Of a stretch of 34,818 nt of DNA, positions 23,865-30,915 are shown piece after piece; position 1 is the stretch's first letter, and each line of letters begins with the position of its first letter. Made by a program: the position numbers and the translations under genes. The notes beneath the pieces were generated by a model. That model searched no databases. It had not been told where the DNA came from and worked only from the letters and a program-made list of their open reading frames with translations. This DNA is from a virus, in IMG/VR virus record IMGVR_UViG_3300033064_002385, positions 1 to 34,818 of that record, one strand, 5' to 3'.

Positions 23865-25025
23865 TCAATAGTTCCACATGTATGAAACTGACTCTTGTGT
23901 GTCCCCATACCAGACACTACCATCATCTACAAAACCCTCATCCCCTTCCAGCCCAGTTGTTATAAAACCAAACGGTGCCATGTCTTGTTCAATCTGATTT
24001 TTTTGTTCTTCGTAGATTCTTTTACGAACATCATTGTCCGTCATTTCTTTAAAATAATCTTGAACTGCCAACCAAGCAAAGATAACTAAGCACATCACAA
24101 GGTCATCATGGAAACCATCGTCAGCCTCAAAGGATTGCTTTTTCTGAATGAACGTGGTAAGCTCAGAGATGATTTCGTAATCCCGGAACATCAACTTGTC
24201 ATCCTCAATTAGTTGCTTCAAGTTTTGACAACCAACCTTTTTCACGGTGATTGACATCTTGATACCGAGTTGAGTTTTGTTGCCAGAGAATCCTTGTCCG
24301 ACAATCTGCCCAGCACGACCTCTCATTGAGCACATTAATACGTTAGGATACTCTAAGTCATAGTTCAGAATAGAAGCTACTTGATCACCAACATCGTTTA
24401 CTTCACATAGTACGTAAGCATTATTGTATGCTCGGGCAACGTCGTTAATCACATTGGGAAATAGCATAGGTTTAATTTCGTTGTTTCTATACTTTGCTAC
24501 TATCTTGTATGGAAGTGTGGTAATATCAAATACAATAAATGCCGAGTAGTCACCACCTATGCCTCTTGATACGTCGGCTGTAATGATGTATTCTGATTTT
24601 GAACTTGGGGTTTCATAAACATCAAGACCTTTGTTGGAACTGATGGGAGTATCAAATGCTAACGTTCTTAATTTAGAAGCAGCAATAAGAGTATCAACCG
24701 ATCCTAAGAATTCACAATTATGTGATATAATATTGTTAGCATAATAAAGATTTCCATCCTCTACATCTATAGGATCATAAAGCCAAATACCTTCTTCTAC
24801 AATTTCATTATAAACAATTTTTTTATTATTTAAAATATCACCAAGTTTTAAATTTTCTGCTGTGATCTTTAATTCGCCAAAAGGATGGTTACACGAACAT
24901 TTTATTTCCGTATCATCATCAAATATAATATGATGGTAAAATGGTTTATAAACTTTTTGTATGCCTGTAAAATTTACAAACCCAGTAGGAGATAAAATTT
25001 TATAACCGGAATTTAATTTAAACAT
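23865..25025 (-). CDS. 17: Terminase large subunit gp17, C-terminal half with C-intein
   Basis: This 386-residue protein is a fusion of a C-intein and the nuclease half of the packaging terminase. Residues 1-103 are intein (described separately), ending SHN before Cys104. Residues 104-386 start CEFLGSVDTLIAASKL and form the RNase H-like nuclease: D151 in IITADVSRG, E208 in LCEVND, and H306-D307-D308 in GFHDDLVM, matching the T4 gp17 catalytic acids. There is no Walker motif; that lies on the separate N-half gene (25630-26511). The ATG overlaps the end of the endonuclease gene by 8 nt and lacks a clear Shine-Dalgarno, so translation may be coupled. Activity should require trans-splicing or assembly with the N-half. 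Confidence 0.95.
   Translation of the reverse strand: MFKLNSGYKILSPTGFVNFTGIQKVYKPFYHHIIFDDDTEIKCSCNHPFGELKITAENLKLGDILNNKKIVYNEIVEEGIWLYDPIDVEDGNLYYANNIISHNCEFLGSVDTLIAASKLRTLAFDTPISSNKGLDVYETPSSKSEYIITADVSRGIGGDYSAFIVFDITTLPYKIVAKYRNNEIKPMLFPNVINDVARAYNNAYVLCEVNDVGDQVASILNYDLEYPNVLMCSMRGRAGQIVGQGFSGNKTQLGIKMSITVKKVGCQNLKQLIEDDKLMFRDYEIISELTTFIQKKQSFEADDGFHDDLVMCLVIFAWLAVQDYFKEMTDNDVRKRIYEEQKNQIEQDMAPFGFITTGLEGDEGFVDDGSVWYGDTQESVSYMWNY
24717..25025 (-). other. C-terminal split-intein fragment (103 residues)
   Basis: This is the coding segment for the C-intein. Landmarks are KILSPTGFVNF at the start, a HHIIFDDDTEIK strand pair, the block B motif CNHPFG (45-50), a LKLGDIL strand, block F-like LYDPIDVE and block G ending NNIISHN followed by Cys+1. 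It has no endonuclease domain. Block B is normally in the N-terminal piece, so the break lies unusually early in the intein. It closely resembles what I recall of the AceL-TerL split intein from Antarctic lake metagenomes. Confidence 0.92.
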
Positions 25026-25587
25026 TTGCCCAAGTTTTTTTTTCTATAATTCTTCTGATGTTTTCTTTTGTTGTTTTATATTCTTCAGCATACTTAATAG
25101 AAAATGCTTGGGCATATGACATATATTTACCATTTTTCATTTTTCGTCCAACTCCATCAATATCAATTTTTTGTTCATACAAAGTTCTGAGATTTTTTAC
25201 TATTTGTTCATTTAATTTTGTAGGTTTCCAAATTTTACCTTTTCTTAGATTACTAAAATGCGCAATTGTTTCTGTACTAAAACATCCCGGTTTATTTTTA
25301 TTCCAAGGAATATAACCTTTATTCACTCCACCAATGCCTTCTCTGCTATAATCTTCAAATCCTTCTCCACCGGGAGATTTATTCCATCCATTATAGTAAG
25401 TATCGTATTCAGATATGAATTCTATCTCTTTTAATTTAGCAATTTCTCTATCTTCTGTAAAAAATATAATTTCAAATTTATGTTTATCTTTTGTATTTTT
25501 ATGAGCACATTTTCTTTTAGTTGGATTAATTGTCTGACCAACATATTTAATCACATCATCTTGATTTAGAGCGTAAATATAATACAT
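25018..25587 (-). CDS. GIY-YIG homing endonuclease between the terminase halves
   Basis: This free-standing GIY-YIG nuclease is encoded between the N- and C-halves of terminase. The catalytic domain is visible in residues 1-75: YYIYAL and KYVGQT (GIY and YIG equivalents), Arg25 in PTKRKCAH, Glu54/56 in LKEIEFI and Asn69 in GWNKSPGG. Residues 88-120 (NKGYIPWNK and FSNLRKGKIW) look like a NUMOD3 DNA-binding motif. The C-terminus is helical, with an ENIRRIIEKKTW stretch that may also bind DNA. It has an exact late promoter only 11 nt upstream, no Shine-Dalgarno, and overlaps the terminase C-half by 8 nt. It probably spreads the split-intein locus by cutting intein-free gp17 alleles; this is inference. 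Confidence 0.92.
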   Translation of the reverse strand: MYYIYALNQDDVIKYVGQTINPTKRKCAHKNTKDKHKFEIIFFTEDREIAKLKEIEFISEYDTYYNGWNKSPGGEGFEDYSREGIGGVNKGYIPWNKNKPGCFSTETIAHFSNLRKGKIWKPTKLNEQIVKNLRTLYEQKIDIDGVGRKMKNGKYMSYAQAFSIKYAEEYKTTKENIRRIIEKKTWANV

Positions 25588-25598
25588 TGTTTTATTTT

Positions 25599-25606
25599 TA
25601 TTTATA
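25599..25606 (-). promoter_or_regulatory. Late promoter TATAAATA for the endonuclease and terminase C-half
   Basis: Exact TATAAATA on the minus strand, 11 nt before the endonuclease ATG, in the 42-bp gap after the terminase N-half. With T4-like initiation about 6 nt downstream, the leader would be only about 5 nt. It would also transcribe the terminase C-half separately from the N-half. Confidence 0.72.
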
Positions 25607-25629
25607 TCCCAAAAAATTTACACTCATTA

Positions 25630-26511
25630 TTATATTGTATTGTAAAGTTCTTTTAAAGTAATATTTTTTTCTATTCCATTTTTTAATATAGTAATACTAG
25701 TATCTCCACCCAAACACTCAAATTCCTGCGTGAATTGTCGTTGAGAAGTATTCTTGATTGTTTCTTCTTTCCACCTAACATCACGACCAGGAACTTCTGA
25801 CCAATGAACCTCAGTCCAGATGTAATTGTTTCTTTGATTTTGAGCATCCACCCACAACTTATAGAAGTGGTTCATACCATAGGGAGTAGAAATAATAATA
25901 ACTTTAGTTTTAGTACCAGATGAAATAGTTGGATATACTGATGAAAAGAAATCTTCAGCAATGTGATTTGGAACGAAAGCAAATTCGTCCAAGAAAATAA
26001 TGTTAAATGACATTCCCCGTACAGCAGATGCTGAGGTAGATGCCGCCATAATCTTAGAACCATTCTCTAGTTCCATAGAACCTTTGTTCCATGAGAGAAC
26101 ACCTTGCTGTAACCACTTAGGAAGATTCTCGTATGCTGTCTGTAATCTACCTAGCAGGTCACGAGCAGTGGCTGCTTTGTTTGCTAGGATACCAATGTTG
26201 GAGCTACCATTAAACAGAGCATAGTGAAGAAGATACGAAACCACAACTGTAGATTTGCCTGTCTGTCTTGGCAGTTTAGCAATGTTAAATCTATTTTCGT
26301 GAAATTTTTTGACGAGTTCTTTTTGGAAATCATACATCCTAAAAGGAATCAATCCCTCATCAACGGACACAATCTTGACATAGTTTACAGCAAAGTATAC
26401 GGGATCTTCCCTACACTTAATGTATTCGGCAATTTGTTTTTTAGTCCAGTTGTGAGGAACGTTCGCTTTTTTAAGAAGCGGATTACCCAAATAAATTTGA
26501 TCAGTACTCAT
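25630..26511 (-). CDS. 17: Terminase large subunit gp17, N-terminal ATPase half with N-intein
   Basis: This 293-residue protein is the ATPase half of the DNA-packaging motor. It has Walker A PRQTGKST (81-88), Walker B IIFLDEFA (171-178), and coupling motif IISTPYGMNHFY (206-217). Residues 1-265 end at RQFTQEFE, the point where T4 gp17 continues into its nuclease domain. Residues 266-293 are a 28-residue N-intein beginning CLGGDTSITI (block A), and the frame then stops. The missing nuclease half is on the gene at 23865-25025. Joined, the exteins would give about 548 residues, normal for a cyanophage terminase. It overlaps the upstream 78-residue gene by 11 nt. Confidence 0.96.
   Translation of the reverse strand: MSTDQIYLGNPLLKKANVPHNWTKKQIAEYIKCREDPVYFAVNYVKIVSVDEGLIPFRMYDFQKELVKKFHENRFNIAKLPRQTGKSTVVVSYLLHYALFNGSSNIGILANKAATARDLLGRLQTAYENLPKWLQQGVLSWNKGSMELENGSKIMAASTSASAVRGMSFNIIFLDEFAFVPNHIAEDFFSSVYPTISSGTKTKVIIISTPYGMNHFYKLWVDAQNQRNNYIWTEVHWSEVPGRDVRWKEETIKNTSQRQFTQEFECLGGDTSITILKNGIEKNITLKELYNTI
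25633..25716 (-). other. N-terminal split-intein fragment (28 residues)
   Basis: This is the coding segment for the N-intein. It starts with the nucleophile Cys1 in CLGGDTSITILKNG, a block A match with the usual aspartate and threonine and a following hairpin glycine, then continues NITLKELYNTI to a TAA stop. Only block A is present. It ends without an endonuclease linker or zipper domain. Confidence 0.93.
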
Positions 26512-26737
26512 TCGCTCTCTTAATATCTTTTTCTAAATTATCCATATTGTTGAATCTGTTTTCCCACCCGTTACCTTTTGTGGTTCCTTTTGCTGGATTA
26601 ATACAGTTGTCATCACCAAACTTATCACACACTAAACTGGCAAGTTCTGTTTCATTGCCGAGTTTGCCTGTACCAGCCCAAAAGTGTTGCCCCCAAATCC
26701 AGCAAGCACCACACTTAGAACATCTTTTAGTATTCAT
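26501..26737 (-). CDS. Small Cys-rich hypothetical protein (78 aa) before gp17
   Basis: Function unknown. The N-terminus has a C-x2-C-x2-C cluster (RCSKCGACWIWG, residues 5-16) and two further Cys (37 and 45, in LVCDKFGDDNC), compatible with a small zinc-binding module. The C-terminal part is polar (NGWENRFNNMDNLEKDIK). It overlaps the start of terminase by 11 nt. Because it sits where small-terminase genes might be expected it could be mistaken for gp16, but gp16 is clearly 27375-27797. A possible weak late-promoter-like TCTAAATA lies at 26766-26773, 28 nt upstream. Confidence 0.75.
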   Translation of the reverse strand: MNTKRCSKCGACWIWGQHFWAGTGKLGNETELASLVCDKFGDDNCINPAKGTTKGNGWENRFNNMDNLEKDIKRANEY

Positions 26738-26824
26738 ATTTACTACATGTATGAGGTCAATATCATATTTAGAATATACTGTTCATAGTGTTACAATCAT
26801 CACCAAACTTATGTTAGTAAATGC

Positions 26825-27079
26825 TCACCCTTGATATTTGTTGTCCATGTAGGAAGCAACGGAATCCATATAGTCAGCGGCGAGAGTTACCTTTGCTTGA
26901 ACCCAACCAGGAACCTGCATGGTTGGTGAAGTGATAGAAACCTTGAGACGATCACAGCAATGCTTGATCTCATCAATCTGATTCATAATCATTGCTCCCT
27001 CATCATCAAGCTCTCTACCCATTGCCACATCAATGTGGTTTTCCGTTATAGATTCTCGGAGTTGTTTGAAAGTTTTCAT
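26825..27079 (-). CDS. Conserved phage hypothetical protein (84 aa)
   Basis: Function unknown. It is mostly helical: MKTFKQLRESI at the N-terminus, an acidic GRELDDEGAMIMNQIDEI helix, CCDRLKVSI, and a C-terminal VPGWVQAKVTLAADYMDSVA segment. The last pattern (W-x-QAK-hT-x-AADY) is one I associate with small conserved proteins in many T4-like marine phages, some found in virions. It overlaps the 91-residue gene upstream by 4 nt and is part of the late gene block between gp16 and gp17. Confidence 0.78.
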   Translation of the reverse strand: MKTFKQLRESITENHIDVAMGRELDDEGAMIMNQIDEIKHCCDRLKVSITSPTMQVPGWVQAKVTLAADYMDSVASYMDNKYQG

Positions 27080-27351
27080 CCTTGATACGAAACAGCGACA
27101 GCTCTCACATCATCATTAGAAGCAAATATTTTTTGAGTAGCAAGTTTTCGGATTACTAAAGATTCACTTGGAGCAATACTGAAAGTTGCTACCGTTGTTG
27201 GTGTTGCTGCTCCATCGGTAATTGATACGAGGTGTGTTGTATTTCCTCCAGCATCGTGAAACAAACGAACCTCAGTGGCGCCTCCAATTGTAGAAGCAGC
27301 ACCAGTGCTTGTTGCTAGGGCGGCTTCAATTCCTAAAATTTTAAGTCTCAT
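27076..27351 (-). CDS. Hypothetical beta-rich protein (91 aa), possibly structural
   Basis: Function unknown. The sequence is Ala/Thr/Ser/Gly-rich with alternating beta-type segments: EVRLFHDAGG, THLVSITDGA, TVATFSIAPSESLVIRK, then an AVAVSYQG end. That composition and its own late promoter 20 nt upstream fit a small virion or decoration-type protein, but no family is recognised. An AAAAGG ribosome site precedes the ATG. It overlaps the next gene by 4 nt. Confidence 0.75.
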   Translation of the reverse strand: MRLKILGIEAALATSTGAASTIGGATEVRLFHDAGGNTTHLVSITDGAATPTTVATFSIAPSESLVIRKLATQKIFASNDDVRAVAVSYQG

Positions 27352-27371
27352 ATCATATACCTTTTATTTTT

Positions 27372-27379
27372 TATTTATT
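27372..27379 (-). promoter_or_regulatory. Late promoter AATAAATA before the gp16-gp17 interval genes
   Basis: AATAAATA on the minus strand overlaps the TAA stop of gp16 (GAA-TAA-ATA) and lies 20 nt before the ATG of the 91-residue gene. It probably drives that gene, the two following small genes and the terminase N-half. Confidence 0.62.
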
Positions 27380-27797
27380 CTTCATCCATCTTCTTGCTCA
27401 TGTCCTTGAGCATTTTCTGAAGATCTGATGTGCTGCCAACAAACATTGTATTATTAACTGTGGTAGGACCAGCACCTTTGATAGGAGCATCCAACTCCTT
27501 CATTTTTTTCTGTAGGTCAATTAATTTATCGGTCATGTCTGAGACTTGCTTCATAGCGTTCACAGCGACCTCATATGCTCTTGGGTGTCCTGACTCCTGA
27601 GCAACCTCTAAGGCCCCTTGTACGGCCTCCTGGCCCTTCTCTATGAGGTCGTACAATTGACCTCTTGTATATTCGTAATCTTTTTCTGGATCTTCCTTTT
27701 TTACCTTAGGTAATTCCACGATAGCGTCCACTTCAGTTTCTACTTCAGAAACCTCTATGTCAAATATTTCTTCCATGTTCTTTTCAAATTCGTTCAT
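27375..27797 (-). CDS. 16: Terminase small subunit gp16
   Basis: gp16 forms rings that recognise DNA and stimulate the gp17 ATPase. The 140-residue protein (T4: 164) has an acidic N-terminus, then DYEYTRGQLYDLIEKGQEAV matching the T4 DDYGVVRRNM region, a GHPRAYEVAVNAMKQVSDM helix followed by a DKLIDLQKKMKEL coiled coil, and the C-terminal NNTMFVGSTSDLQKML, parallel to the T4 NATVFMGSPTELM. These match in order along the whole length. It overlaps gp15 by 4 nt; its stop codon is part of a late promoter. Confidence 0.92.
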   Translation of the reverse strand: MNEFEKNMEEIFDIEVSEVETEVDAIVELPKVKKEDPEKDYEYTRGQLYDLIEKGQEAVQGALEVAQESGHPRAYEVAVNAMKQVSDMTDKLIDLQKKMKELDAPIKGAGPTTVNNTMFVGSTSDLQKMLKDMSKKMDEE

Positions 27798-28606
27798 AGT
27801 AAATCAATCTCTCCATTGAATCCAAAGTCATCGTCTGGCATCACAAAAGCATCATCTGCTGAAGTGATCACTCCATCGTCGTTGTAATCTTCAAGTGCTT
27901 TTGGTGTGTATGAGAATTTAGCATTCCGTTTGTTTTCTTGTAGATCACCAACAGTTTCAAAAATGATTGCCTTACGAATGATGGCTGATTGATTGAAGGG
28001 ACCATAGACGTATGACTTAGCAGTGAATTGGAAAGTCCAAGTTATAATTCTTCGACTAGCAAATTCACCATCCCACGAATCATCAAGATCAATATCGTTT
28101 AAAACAATGGCGACATCTCTCTTTTCATCCATATCAGGAATGAAATTAATAGTGATATTAAAATTTGGTTGAAAGTATGGTAGAATTTGTTCTACAATTT
28201 GTAGTCCATCATCTTGTGATTTTGCTAACACACCCAATTCAAAATCAATATTATAAGGAATTGGAACATACTGAACTCTTACTTCATTACCATTATCAGC
28301 AATAATACTTTTATATTTTTGAACGGGGGATGTTTTTCTTGTTGAATCATAATTAATTTTTGTCATCTCAAAATACACACGAGGCAATCTCATATACTCG
28401 TATGGTGCTCCGGGTGTAGGATCTGGGTTCTGTTCAATACGAGCCAAAAATTTATCCTTTGGACCATAAGCAACAGGAACTTTTTGAACCTCTAAAACAT
28501 TATTGTTTTCGGGATTTTTACGTTGAATTTCAATGTTGTTGAATAATGTTCCGAAGCCAACTACAGTTTTTCGTATTGCTTCGTTATAAAAATGTGAACC
28601 TAGCAT
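27794..28606 (-). CDS. 15: Tail sheath stabilizer gp15
   Basis: gp15 forms the hexameric ring that caps the tail and joins it to the neck. The 270-residue length is almost identical to T4 gp15 (272). It begins MLGSHFYNEAIRKTVVGFGT, a characteristic N-terminus, and contains the conserved stretches VPVAYGPKDKFLARI, LPRVYFEMTKINYDSTRKT, and QILPYFQPNFNITINFIP. The acidic C-terminal tail is probably flexible. It overlaps gp14 and gp16. Confidence 0.96.
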   Translation of the reverse strand: MLGSHFYNEAIRKTVVGFGTLFNNIEIQRKNPENNNVLEVQKVPVAYGPKDKFLARIEQNPDPTPGAPYEYMRLPRVYFEMTKINYDSTRKTSPVQKYKSIIADNGNEVRVQYVPIPYNIDFELGVLAKSQDDGLQIVEQILPYFQPNFNITINFIPDMDEKRDVAIVLNDIDLDDSWDGEFASRRIITWTFQFTAKSYVYGPFNQSAIIRKAIIFETVGDLQENKRNAKFSYTPKALEDYNDDGVITSADDAFVMPDDDFGFNGEIDLL

Positions 28607-29484
28607 CAGAAACTATCTCCAAAATTACCATACTCACCAAATGGATTCTTTTCAGTAAAATCAAGAATATCATCTGCTTCGTCTTGAATGTATTTATTTT
28701 GATCGTAATCAGTATTAGGATCTTCTTGAGTATTAAACGATTCAACCTCCCACTCTGCATCAGATTCTGATCCTGTTAAAATCTCTTCTTCAACAAATGT
28801 ACCTGTTCTTGTAATTACAGTAAGAGTTCTTGTGGTCGGATTCCATTTAGTTACCTTTGCGGTAACACCAGAAATACTTCCTGTAACTGTTTCTCCAACT
28901 TCATATGCTATAGTACCACTGCCATTTAGCATGACAACATCAATAGCAGCAGTAAGAATATTTTCAATTAGATCAATGTCAGCAATGCCAGTGTCAATAG
29001 ATTCATTACCCATTTCATATATTTCAGCAGTGATCTGATAAAACTGTAGTTTACCAAACTGGTGAAATACTGCTTCTACTTCTACAAACTTAATTTCGTA
29101 AAGATCTTTAGTGAGTGGAAAGAATAATAAATCTCCTTCCAACGGTCTGTTAATACTCTTATATTCATTAGCAGTTGCTTCTTGAATCCATCTTCTTTGT
29201 GATACAATAAATTTGATTTCGTCTGTTACCTTGAGACCAAACTTACTAATAAATTCTGATTGACCAAATCCTTCTACGTTTTGAAGATACATTTCAATTT
29301 GAAATTGGTCTTCAAATTTTGAATAGATGATATCATCTAAAGTATTGTCGTTGAGTAAAGTTCTTGGTAGATAATAAATATCTGTTCCAAACAGTTTAAT
29401 CTGTTCGTCAGCAAGATCCTGAACGAGATTTTGCTCGCCTGAGTATCCGCTATAGTAATCTGGAAAGTAAGGGCTGGTAGGCAT
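28606..29484 (-). CDS. 14: Neck protein gp14
   Basis: gp14 and gp13 form the neck between portal and tail. At 292 residues it is near T4 gp14 (256) plus an insertion. It begins MPTSPYFPDYYSGYSGEQNL and has the conserved EQIKLFGTDIYYLPRTLLND and FGLKVTDEIKFIVSQRRW segments. A middle Gly/Thr-rich section (GSGTIAYEVGETVTGSISGV) looks like a small beta-domain insertion. The C-terminus has an FTEKNPFGEYGNFGDSF ending typical of cyanophage gp14. The start overlaps the stop of the GIY-YIG gene as TAATG. Confidence 0.95.
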   Translation of the reverse strand: MPTSPYFPDYYSGYSGEQNLVQDLADEQIKLFGTDIYYLPRTLLNDNTLDDIIYSKFEDQFQIEMYLQNVEGFGQSEFISKFGLKVTDEIKFIVSQRRWIQEATANEYKSINRPLEGDLLFFPLTKDLYEIKFVEVEAVFHQFGKLQFYQITAEIYEMGNESIDTGIADIDLIENILTAAIDVVMLNGSGTIAYEVGETVTGSISGVTAKVTKWNPTTRTLTVITRTGTFVEEEILTGSESDAEWEVESFNTQEDPNTDYDQNKYIQDEADDILDFTEKNPFGEYGNFGDSF

Positions 29485-30026
29485 TATTTTACTCTTTTAA
29501 AATGATAACCTTTAGATGATTTTGCTTCTCCTCTTAAACATTTTGAAATTTGACTATGATCAGCACCTGTTACTATTGAAGCAGATTTAATTGATGGAAA
29601 TAATTGATTCAATTCAACCACAAATACAGGAATTGTTGGTAAATGATTCGTTCCTGCTTTCTTTTTAGTTGCTGATATTTTTTCTCCTCTGCGCTTTCGT
29701 TCTTCGTCCGATAAATTATTCCAAAAATTTTGAATACCTTTAATTCTATTTTTTTGACCTTTTTTTGCTATTGGCGGAGAATCTCCTCCATCAGTTTTAT
29801 TATGTAAAATACCACCAAATTCTTTTCTACCGTATTTTGCTATTAACTGTTTTTCTAATTCAAGAGCTTCTTCATTAGTTAAATTATTTTTTAATACAAC
29901 TCTTCTTTCTATTGGAGGCAAATTAACATTATGAACTGTTAAATGTATTCTTTTACCAGATCCTTTTCCAATATAATAAAAAGAGCCATCTTCTCTCAAA
30001 TAAGCGTAACAATAATACTTTTTCAT
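29484..30026 (-). CDS. GIY-YIG homing endonuclease between gp13 and gp14
   Basis: This free-standing endonuclease is inserted in the neck gene pair. Residues 1-85 are the GIY-YIG domain: KYYCYAYL and FYYIGKG, Arg in KRIHL, Glu in ALELEKQLIAKYG and Asn in LHNKTDGGDSP. A middle Lys/Arg-rich NUMOD3-like stretch follows (KGQKNRIKGIQNFWNN), then a C-terminal NUMOD1-like DNA-binding module (VFVVELNQLFPSIKSAS and QISKCLRG). I prefer the ATG at 30026 (MKKYY), which has AGGA 8 nt upstream, over one three codons earlier. It overlaps gp14 by one base, so neck-gene expression may be preserved by coupled translation. Confidence 0.92.
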   Translation of the reverse strand: MKKYYCYAYLREDGSFYYIGKGSGKRIHLTVHNVNLPPIERRVVLKNNLTNEEALELEKQLIAKYGRKEFGGILHNKTDGGDSPPIAKKGQKNRIKGIQNFWNNLSDEERKRRGEKISATKKKAGTNHLPTIPVFVVELNQLFPSIKSASIVTGADHSQISKCLRGEAKSSKGYHFKRVK

Positions 30027-30031
30027 TTTAA

Positions 30032-30862
30032 TCATCCTATAAGATCCATCGGCGGAAGAGAGTAATCTGTAAGCATTCTTGCTTCTAAATCTTTAACCTC
30101 TACATTGCCGTCCTCCCAGATTTGACGACCGTTTAATGTAATACCGCCTGGCAGTTGAACATTGTTATACTTAATAAGGTTCTGTCCCCACATACGCTTC
30201 ATGAGAGCAGTAGCGTAACGCTTCAAAAAACTATCATCATATACTTGAGACCATTCTTGTGGATCTAAAGCACGATAACAATCAATAACCAAATAGTTAC
30301 CCGCTTTGATTCTTTTTACATCAATATCAATATAAAGACGATCTTGCCTTCTGTTGTGGCGATACTCAACAAGAGCACCAGTATTAATTACCATGTCAAT
30401 GGTTTCAAAATACTGTTTAATCATATAATAATTTGCTAAATCAAAATGGCCAAACGTATAACCAGCAGAGAATGAAAAAATATCCATCAAGAAATACTGG
30501 TTACTAAAACCCCACATATCATTGCTAGCAAAATTAGAAGTTACTCCAAATACTTTTTGAATACCGATTACGTGATCAGGAACTTCAATAAAGTTTTTTC
30601 TGTTGGTCCATTCTGATCCATCTGGATCTGCTGTGCTGGTAAGTTCGTCAGTTTCATTAAAACGAATTACATCTTCTTCAGTAAATTCGTGCTTGAGATA
30701 CATTCTCTCAATACCATCAAAGTGATACTCTTGATAATACTGAACAGCAGTATCAATGATATCATCAACTTGATCGTCGTCAATGTTGATCTGAAGAACT
30801 GGGGCACCCAATTGGCGCTTGCAGTAATCAATAAGTTCTTGCCTGGTGGATGGCTTTGCCAT
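30032..30862 (-). CDS. 13: Neck protein gp13
   Basis: gp13 is the neck ring protein binding the portal. The 276 residues compare with 309 in T4. It begins MAKPSTRQELIDYCKRQLGA and has the conserved INIDDDQVDDIIDTAVQYYQ, EYHFDGIERMYLKHEFTEED, YRHNRRQDRLYIDIDVKRIK and LMKRMWGQNLIKYNNVQLPG segments of the family. It is the first gene of the neck-tail unit, driven by a late promoter inside the terminator hairpin just upstream (30875-30907). It overlaps the endonuclease upstream region through its stop codon. Confidence 0.95.
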   Translation of the reverse strand: MAKPSTRQELIDYCKRQLGAPVLQINIDDDQVDDIIDTAVQYYQEYHFDGIERMYLKHEFTEEDVIRFNETDELTSTADPDGSEWTNRKNFIEVPDHVIGIQKVFGVTSNFASNDMWGFSNQYFLMDIFSFSAGYTFGHFDLANYYMIKQYFETIDMVINTGALVEYRHNRRQDRLYIDIDVKRIKAGNYLVIDCYRALDPQEWSQVYDDSFLKRYATALMKRMWGQNLIKYNNVQLPGGITLNGRQIWEDGNVEVKDLEARMLTDYSLPPMDLIG

Positions 30863-30874
30863 TTAAATTGATAC

Positions 30875-30907
30875 AAAAAATCCCTTCTTGTATTTATCAA
30901 GAAGGGA
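30875..30907 (-). terminator. Rho-independent terminator upstream of gp13
   Basis: A perfect 10-bp stem (TCCCTTCTTG / CAAGAAGGGA on the minus strand reading) with a 7-nt loop is followed by six T residues (30875-30880). It begins 9 nt after the stop of the 60-residue gene. The loop contains the core of a late promoter. Confidence 0.92.
30891..30898 (-). promoter_or_regulatory. Late promoter GATAAATA inside the terminator loop, for gp13
   Basis: GATAAATA on the minus strand occupies the 7-nt loop and first stem base of the terminator, 28 nt before the gp13 ATG. A transcript starting about 6 nt downstream would contain only the 3' arm of the hairpin and so would not be terminated. Confidence 0.7.
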
Positions 30908-30915
30908 CTTAGCGA

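Noticed and set aside
23865-26511. Terminase as a pseudogene or as a gene interrupted by a group I intron
   Set aside because: Both halves have intact catalytic motifs, each has its own start and stop, and the extra segments carry intein blocks in the right order with Cys1, HPF and SHN-Cys. An intron would not be translated as intein.
26501-26737. The 78-residue gene before gp17 as small terminase gp16
   Set aside because: It is Cys-rich and lacks the gp16 helices. The gene at 27375-27797 matches T4 gp16 along its length.
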